A DNA stretch of 64,000 nucleotides, taken from assembly GCA_922989275.2 (NCBI GenBank), contig OV277861.1:17074540-17138539 (forward strand), given 5' to 3'. This document shows positions 61,701 through 64,000 of this stretch, in pieces. Position numbers and translations under genes: made by a program. Under the pieces are notes generated by a model that was given only the letters and a program-made list of their open reading frames with translations, did not search any database and had not been told where the DNA came from. The stretch's first letter is position 1, and every line of letters begins with the position of its first letter. This stretch comes from Gari tellinella (lineage: Eukaryota > Mollusca > Bivalvia > Cardiida > Psammobiidae).

Positions 61701-63823
61701 ATGAACTTTCAGTACAACGGTTGCTGTAATTTACCTAAAAAGGCTCGAATTTGACATATATATTCAATATAATGCTCTTTTTAGCATAAATTATTTGCGG
61801 TTGCTAAGGTAATCAAATATTATTTTCAAGCAAAAAGAGGGTATTTGTATGAAAATATTGAATTGCAAACCTGATCATGAACTTAAAGTACAATAGTTGT
61901 AAAAAGTTTCTGTACTTTGCCTATAAAAGCTCAAATTTGACACACATATTCAATATCTTGCTCTTATATAACATAAATTATGAGTGGTTGCTATGGTAGC
62001 AAAATTCTTTTTTAGTGTACAAAAATGAGCTGTTATATGACAATATTTACTTCCAAAAGTACGAAGGTTCTAAAAGGTTCCTGAACTTTGACTTCAAGAA
62101 CGCTCCAATTATACTACATTTTCAATATAACTCTTTATTTAGCATATTTTGTAAATGGTTGCTAAGTTAACTAAATGTTATTTCGTATTAAAAGTGAATA
62201 TTTATATGACAAAATTAACTTGTTAATTTGATAATGAACTAAAAGTACAATAGTTCTATCAGACTGCGGTATATTGCATTAACAAAATCCTGAAATTGAC
62301 TCATAATTTCAATATAATGCTCATATATAGCATAATGTTGTGAGTTGTTGATATGGTAACCAATTGTTATTTTTCTGTCAAAAGTGAATATTATGTGACA
62401 AATTTAACTGACAAACATGATAATGACACTAAAATACCATTGTTATGGTAAGTTGCTGTACTTAACCTAAAACAACCTGAAATTCGACAAATATTTTCGA
62501 TACAAAGCTGTTATTTAGCATACATTGTGAGTGGTTGCTATGGTTACCAAATGTCATTTTCATGCTTAAAGTGATAATTATACAACACTTGTAACTAGCA
62601 AATCTGATGATGAAACTACAGTACCATGGTTTGGATATGTTTCTGTATTTTTCCTTACAAAAGCTTGAATTTTACTCACATTTTCAATGCAATACTCTTA
62701 TTAAGCAACTGCGTTGAGCGGTTATTAAGGCAACCAAAGGCCATTTTCATCTTAACAATGAATGTGTGTGAGACAATGCTAACTTGCAAACCTGATAAAG
62801 AAACTATTTTAAGTAAGTGTGTAATGGTTTGGATAGTTTGCTGTATTTTGCGTTCCAAAAGTATTGAATTTGACACATATTTTCAGTAAATAACGTTCTT
62901 TTGGCAGGCGTTACCATAGTAAACAACTAATATCTGCATGTGTTGTCTTTTACTTTCATTTTATAACACTAAAATATATGGTTAGAGCAATTTAAGAGTG
63001 GTCCTGGTACCTTTTAAGCAATCCTGCTCAGTTACATAGGAAGTTACAACATTAAAAAGTTGATAGTTTCGTTGCCATGGTTACCCCCTTAGCAACCTGA
63101 ATCCCAAAGGTTTTCTTCCCAGAAAGTAAACAACACATGTGCTACTTGTTATTAGTGATCATATTCAAGTTCAGCATGGATGCATAGATATTCTACCAGT
63201 CCTTAAAATATGCCAAAATCATGACTTCTTACTTTCAGCATATTAGCCCCTTAAGCTCGCACGTGCGTACCAATCGGGTGTAATGTTGAGTTAAATCCTA
63301 CAATGTTATTTAATTGTCAATGTGTCATACTTCAACATACAAATGTCATTTTATCTGAAATATGTACAGTTTTCTCTGAAAAAGTATGTGCATTTGTCAT
63401 ATTTTACTCACCAAAAACACTGGTTTTTGGCCAAAATCTTGTTTCCGCGTTGCCATGGCAACCGGATACTGGAAATAAATTTTCGAGGTACTTTTTTCCA
63501 TTTCATGTAGAGAGGTACAGATGGTGTAAGTTTCATGCAAATCGGTGACTATGCGTGCCGCAATGTGGTTGATGGTTACCGAGAATTGCTAAATAAAACT
63601 GTTTGCAATAAAGAGATAACAAATTTATCTTACCTGCACTGCCGGCGATACCAGAAAAAAGGCCTTGCATCACGACAGCTTCTGCTCGCTTTGCATCGAA
63701 CACCTGAACTATTTCTGCAAACATTATGGAAAAACTGACCACCAGACCAGAAAAAATTATTTGTATGCACATGCAAAACATCAAAATCCAAATTCTTCTA
63801 CGGAATGACGCTTCCACGACCAT
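46548..63823 (-). CDS. Monocarboxylate-transporter-like (SLC16/MFS) gene, six coding exons
   Basis: This is a predicted 12-helix plasma-membrane transporter of the major facilitator superfamily, closest in layout to SLC16 (monocarboxylate) proteins. The substrate cannot be told from sequence. Coding exons are 63634-63823, 57064-57207, 55230-55598, 52081-52222, 49689-49939 and 46548-46741. All junctions are GT-AG, phases run 1,1,1,2,1, and the total is 1,290 nt, 429 residues plus TAA. Hydrophobic segments start at about residue 11 (IWILMFCMCIQIIFSGLVV). A loop follows helix 6, then FRDVAISLTFMNKF as helix 7 and GALLLTVIAVGKLIGRVLG as helix 8. The tail is acidic (DDDELLEDQPTM). The family's usual DGGWGW-type motif before helix 1 is missing, and the helix 4-5 segment has WMFHEHAGAA where YF.KRR.LA.G is usual, so it is a divergent member or a 5' exon is unseen. 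The ATG has a good context (A at -3, G at +4). A cytosolic N terminus is expected for the family. Confidence 0.87.
46772..47017. mobile_element. M1 element, reverse, in the last intron
   Basis: ATTACCCCATTAATACGCCC to GGGGTAATTGGTTAA; hairpin apex GAATGCGCCTATTTGCGCAT; about 30 bp upstream of the last acceptor. Confidence 0.82.
47030..47290. repeat. Two adjacent imperfect hairpins
   Basis: TTTTCATGGAGGTATGAAAAA pairs with TTTTTCATAACTCCATGAAAA; then TTAAGTGAATACTTAATGG pairs with CCATTACGATTTCACTTAA. Confidence 0.6.
47363..47436 (-). pseudogene. Partial duplicate of the transporter's last exon, with its own acceptor
   Basis: The acceptor and first 16 codons of the last exon are repeated almost exactly about 695 bp upstream in the same intron, including TATTTCAG and VIKDVYGKYDPIFYLS. 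It then diverges to RDIDSSG and TAG (47365-47363). It would splice in frame from exon 5 and give a transporter lacking helix 12. It is a broken duplicate or an alternative terminal exon; no poly(A) signal was evaluated. Confidence 0.7.
47464..47716. mobile_element. M4 element
   Basis: CCTGAAACTTCCAATGGACA, core CAAACAGTGAAGTCCCTGAT with apex GGGCTCCTGCAGGAGCCC, end GCGCAATGAGTTAA. Confidence 0.82.
47720..48540. other. Intronic stretch without features
   Basis: A 126-codon frame at 47558-47938 enters the M4 element and is not supported as an exon. Confidence 0.35.
48541..48722. mobile_element. M1 element (variant), reverse, truncated
   Basis: AGGGCTGCCATTTCTCCGGA matches 32990-33035 in reverse; core AAAATGCGCCTTTAGGCGCA. 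Confidence 0.7.
48973..49186. mobile_element. M5 element, full length
   Basis: GGGGTCCGTTACATACAACA and TTTTATGTAACGGGCCCC ends; subterminal CGTACGACAAAAACGGTCGT inverted at the right. No central core. Confidence 0.78.
49311..49568. mobile_element. M1 element
   Basis: TTAACCCATTACCACATAGC to GATAGTGGGTTAA; hairpin apex AATGTGCCTTAAGGCACATT; about 120 bp 3' of transporter exon 5. Confidence 0.83.
49689..49939 (-). CDS. Transporter exon 5 (helices 9-11)
   Basis: It is 251 nt, phase 2 to 1, with acceptor GTTTTAG and donor GTAAGT. It encodes helices 9 to 11, including VYLCPLLAVGHILAVQ, AVAVYSVFYGTVDSL and HAWYSIISGVGKIICNVLGG. The last is the SLC16 helix 11 glycine-rich turn before the final loop. 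Confidence 0.88.
50018..50410. repeat. Tandem foldback unit, copy 1
   Basis: TATACACCTATCGATGCTTT, TTTTGTGACGTCACG, then a stem AATCAATTCCTTTGG that is inverted at 50388-50410. It lies in the intron before exon 5. Confidence 0.65.
50420..50775. repeat. Tandem foldback unit, copy 2
   Basis: Diverged copy of 50018-50410: ACATACCTATCGATGATTTA, CTTTTGTGACGTCACAATAT, GTCCTGCGGACTCGTTTTTC, TAGGAATTGATTATCC. Confidence 0.65.
50780..51580. other. Intronic stretch without features
   Basis: AT-rich, no exon or repeat recognised. Confidence 0.35.
51584..51835. mobile_element. M1 element
   Basis: TTAACCCATTGCCAGATAGC to AAGGGAAAGGGTTAA; perfect apex ATGCGCCATATGGCGCAT. Confidence 0.87.
52081..52222 (-). 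CDS. Transporter exon 4 (helices 7-8)
   Basis: It is 142 nt, entering in phase 1 and leaving in phase 2. The acceptor is TTTTACAG and the donor GTACGT. The product NTEQYFFVDVLMSRGFDRRQ leads into GALLLTVIAVGKLIGRVLG, the expected loop and helix 8 with the GR turn. An alternative GTACAG donor 23 bases upstream is rejected because it breaks the frame with the next exon. Confidence 0.85.
52247..52335. repeat. Partial third copy of the 50-kb foldback unit
   Basis: GTCCTGCGGACTCGTTTTTT, AACTAGATAACAGCCTATCC, ATTGATTATCCTCTATATAT; 25 bp upstream of transporter exon 4. Confidence 0.65.
52490..53555. other. Intronic stretch without features
   Basis: Nothing recognised in either strand. Confidence 0.35.
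53557..53799. mobile_element. M5-type element carrying a CAAACAG-type hairpin core
   Basis: Ends GGGGCCCGTTTTACTAAAC and its inverse; subterminal ACTTACGCAAAAATTTTGCG; centre CAAATAGCCAGATCAGAGGA pairs with its complement, apex CGCGCTTTAAGCGCG, then CTGTTTG. Confidence 0.82.
53896..54069 (-). CDS. Possible optional cassette exon of the transporter, symmetric phase 1-1
   Basis: An open 58-codon segment is flanked by an acceptor (CATTTCAG) and a donor (GGTATGTC). Its phases would let it be included or skipped without a frame change. Included, it would make a 487-residue protein. However, its hydrophilic product (AYGNTVNGMKVKVVYLYFDS and onward) falls between helices 7 and 8 and does not resemble SLC16 sequence, whereas joining exon 3 directly to 52081-52222 gives a normal family profile. 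It may be an exonised repeat or a chance open segment. Confidence 0.3.
54370..54585 (-). pseudogene. Degraded Tc1/mariner transposase C-terminal fragment
   Basis: Minus frames give GHSPDLSPIEHV then a stop in place of W, and in another frame ALAAALQEEWRLVHQHRIAK followed by IIHSIRGRVRVLTCR. These match the PDLSPIEH catalytic block and tail of Tc1-like transposases, with a frameshift between. It is a different copy from 2926-3162. Confidence 0.75.
54600..55225. other. Intronic stretch without features
   Basis: Nothing recognised. Confidence 0.35.
55230..55598 (-). CDS. Transporter exon 3 (helices 4-7)
   Basis: It is 369 nt long, phase 1-1, with acceptor TTATTTCAG and donor GTATGT. It carries the best family evidence: IGFSFPLLSSYICVSWMF, GQSIGLLSFASLEDIM, then the W-x-GAFLLLGAIVL block typical of SLC16 helix 6. 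A short charged cytosolic loop (YYKKSNHTENGLFKKERS) and FRDVAISLTFMNKFLM for helix 7 follow. SLC16 proteins usually have a longer central loop. Confidence 0.9.
55645..56365. other. Intronic stretch with a decayed M2 remnant
   Basis: CCTTTCTTGTTAAAGTTG and GAGTGAAAGGGTAA with CAGACACCGCG at 56214-56333 mark a broken M2. No exon. Confidence 0.45.
56368..56790. repeat. Second copy of the IR-1-type foldback, in transporter intron 2
   Basis: It has AATCTAACACCTCCGTGAGTG at the left, a palindrome at 56447-56522 (GATATTTTTGGAACAC, short loop, complement), then CACCTCGTCAACCCTGAAAA and a stretch matching 24110-24260 in reverse. It ends CTCTGTCCGAGAGGTGAGAA, which matches 21600-21625 in reverse. Confidence 0.75.
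56800..57060. other. Intronic stretch 3' of transporter exon 2
   Basis: AT-rich, nothing recognised. Confidence 0.35.
57064..57207 (-). CDS. Transporter exon 2
   Basis: It has 144 nt in phase 1-1 with acceptor TTTTTCAG and donor GTAAGT. It encodes GIFVQPIITKYGPGPCAAF and continues into helices 2 to 4. The pattern of glycine, small residues and a basic/glycine turn (TKYGPGP) is that of the MFS loop between helices 2 and 3. An M2 element ends 14 bases from the acceptor. Confidence 0.87.
57222..57434. mobile_element. M2 element abutting the exon 2 acceptor
   Basis: TTAACCCTTATCCGGCTGAA to AGCAGGATAAGGGTTAA; strong core CCCAGACGCCGCGTTACGCG. It ends 14 bp from the acceptor AG dinucleotide, so the branch point probably lies in it. 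Confidence 0.85.
57897..58092. mobile_element. M1 element without a hairpin
   Basis: TTAACCCTTTCCCCAATAAA to ATGGGTAAAGGGTTAA. After GCTTAAAGCAGGCTGAAA the core is deleted to AATAGTCACTTATTTTCC. Confidence 0.8.
58100..58565. other. Intronic stretch without features
   Basis: Nothing recognised. Confidence 0.35.
58569..58888. mobile_element. M3 element
   Basis: TGTACCTCCCTACAACGGCC to TTGTTGTACAGAGGTAGCAC; core CAGACGTCACGTTACGCGGC. Confidence 0.75.
59114..61305. repeat. Tandem ~188-bp units with X-box-like motifs, left arm
   Basis: Twelve motifs start at 59114, 59492, 59652, 59842, 60029, 60217, 60405, 60593, 60758, 60944, 61136 and 61292. The outermost is a perfect palindrome GTTGCCATGGCAAC; 59492 is GTAACCATGGCAAC; inner ones are GTTACCATAGCAAC or GTTACCTTAGCAAC. 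Between motifs the unit recurs as CACAATTTATGCT, TGTGTCAAATTCGAGC, GTACTTTAG and TCATTATCAGGTTTGCAA with drift. The match to RFX consensus GTNRCC(N0-3)RGYAAC is direct; binding is inference. Confidence 0.8.
61329..61518 (-). pseudogene. Reverse transcriptase fragment at the centre of foldback IR-3
   Basis: The minus strand encodes GIVSSKIYRKREDFDFSIVN and SYGVYISQLIRFARACTSV, nearly the same as residues in the reverse transcriptase at 22449-23084. It is an internal piece of about 190 bp, with neither start nor catalytic region. It fills the asymmetric spacer between the arms, so it was captured by, or seeded, the foldback. Confidence 0.8.
61628..63463. repeat. Inverted counterpart of the X-box-like array, right arm
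   Basis: Ten motifs start at 61628, 61800, 61987, 62158, 62347, 62534, 62721, 62910, 63071 and 63450, in mirror order to the left arm. The outermost is again GTTGCCATGGCAAC. Units are about 160-190 bp. Some inner motifs have decayed (GTTATTAAGGCAAC, GTTGATATGGTAAC). Confidence 0.78.
63634..63823 (-). CDS. Transporter exon 1 (start codon, helix 1 and part of helix 2)
   Basis: The ATG is at 63823-63821. The exon encodes residues 1-63 plus one base and ends AGTGCAG before the donor GTAAGA. It is nearly all membrane segment. The donor lies only 73 bp from the outer end of the large intronic foldback at 59016-63560. An upstream untranslated exon may exist, since CTGTAG is found 10-15 bases before the ATG, but this cannot be decided here. 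Confidence 0.85.
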
Positions 63824-64000
63824 ACTTGCTTGTTCTACAGTAGTTGAATATTTCTATGATTATAAAGTAATGTTCGTTTTACACGATTCCTGAATAAATA
63901 CATGTTGTTGATGTCCAACGGCATTAGGTGATTTATTGCCGTTCAAAATAACTACATTATAACGTTCAACTTCGGGTTGTATGCACTTCATTTTTCCTTC
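63824..64000 (-). promoter_or_regulatory. Upstream flank of the transporter start codon
   Basis: This 177-bp AT-rich stretch runs to the window end. It should hold 5' untranslated sequence or a splice acceptor (CTGTAG at 63838-63833). A TTTATAAT run lies 40-50 bases upstream of the ATG, but I cannot claim it as a TATA box. No coding sequence is seen. Confidence 0.3.

Larger units (their letters stand above)
59016..63560. repeat. Large foldback (IR-3) inside transporter intron 1
   Basis: The left arm (59016 to about 61320) and right arm (about 61520-63560) are inverted copies. The outer ends read CGGCACGCATAGTCACCG and its complement, and matching continues to the centre. Both arms are themselves about 188-bp tandem units, each with a GTTACCATAGCAAC-like motif. 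The spacer holds a reverse transcriptase fragment. No target-site duplication is evident. ORF pairs that appear in mirror image on opposite strands are products of this symmetry, not genes. Confidence 0.9.

Noticed and set aside
59700..62889. Matching 66-87 residue ORFs at 59687-59911 and 62626-62889 on opposite strands
   Set aside because: They are mirror images produced by the inverted repeat and tandem units, with no recognised domain.

Overview
This window looks like nuclear DNA from an animal, most likely a bivalve mollusc. It is AT-rich, has one intron-bearing transporter gene with consensus GT-AG junctions, and is otherwise packed with short inverted-repeat transposons, tRNA-derived SINE heads, Tc1/mariner remnants and a reverse transcriptase type I know from molluscs and lancelets. 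The taxon is inferred from these families; no rRNA or mitochondrial marker is present.

The one confidently reconstructed gene is on the minus strand from 63823 down to 46548. It is a monocarboxylate-transporter-like (SLC16/MFS) protein. Six coding exons with mutually compatible phases give 429 residues ending in TAA. A possible extra 174-nt cassette exon sits at 53896-54069, and a broken partial copy of the last exon at 47363-47436. At the left end are two exon-sized C2H2-like zinc-finger fragments (3432-3689 and 7499-7648, both minus) and an intact single-exon ORF resembling LINE ORF1 (5961-6908, minus). I found no other convincing host gene.

The rest is mobile or repetitive. In order: a pair of 43-bp perfect inverted repeats (124-166 and 4384-4426) around a patchwork of older elements; dozens of roughly 200-350 bp inverted-repeat elements in at least six families (called M1 to M6 here); a 1,851-bp tandem duplication (15141-18842); a 3.6-kb inverted repeat split by a truncated reverse-transcriptase element with its own direct repeats (about 21600-25230); a 3.8-kb inverted repeat enclosing a G-poor minisatellite (28474-32254); a 1,043-bp TTAA-targeted element cleanly nested inside an M3 element (38228-39270); and a 4.5-kb foldback inside intron 1 of the transporter gene (59016-63560).

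Two observations stand out. First, the intron-1 foldback is built from about 188-bp units, each carrying a motif of the RFX X-box type (perfect GTTGCCATGGCAAC copies near both ends), about 22 in all. Second, element families with different termini carry interchangeable central hairpins, bounded either by CAAACAG/CTGTTTG or by a TTAAGC-type junction, as though hairpin cores and outer ends were modular. Several of these elements lie within tens of bases of the transporter's splice sites or stop codon.
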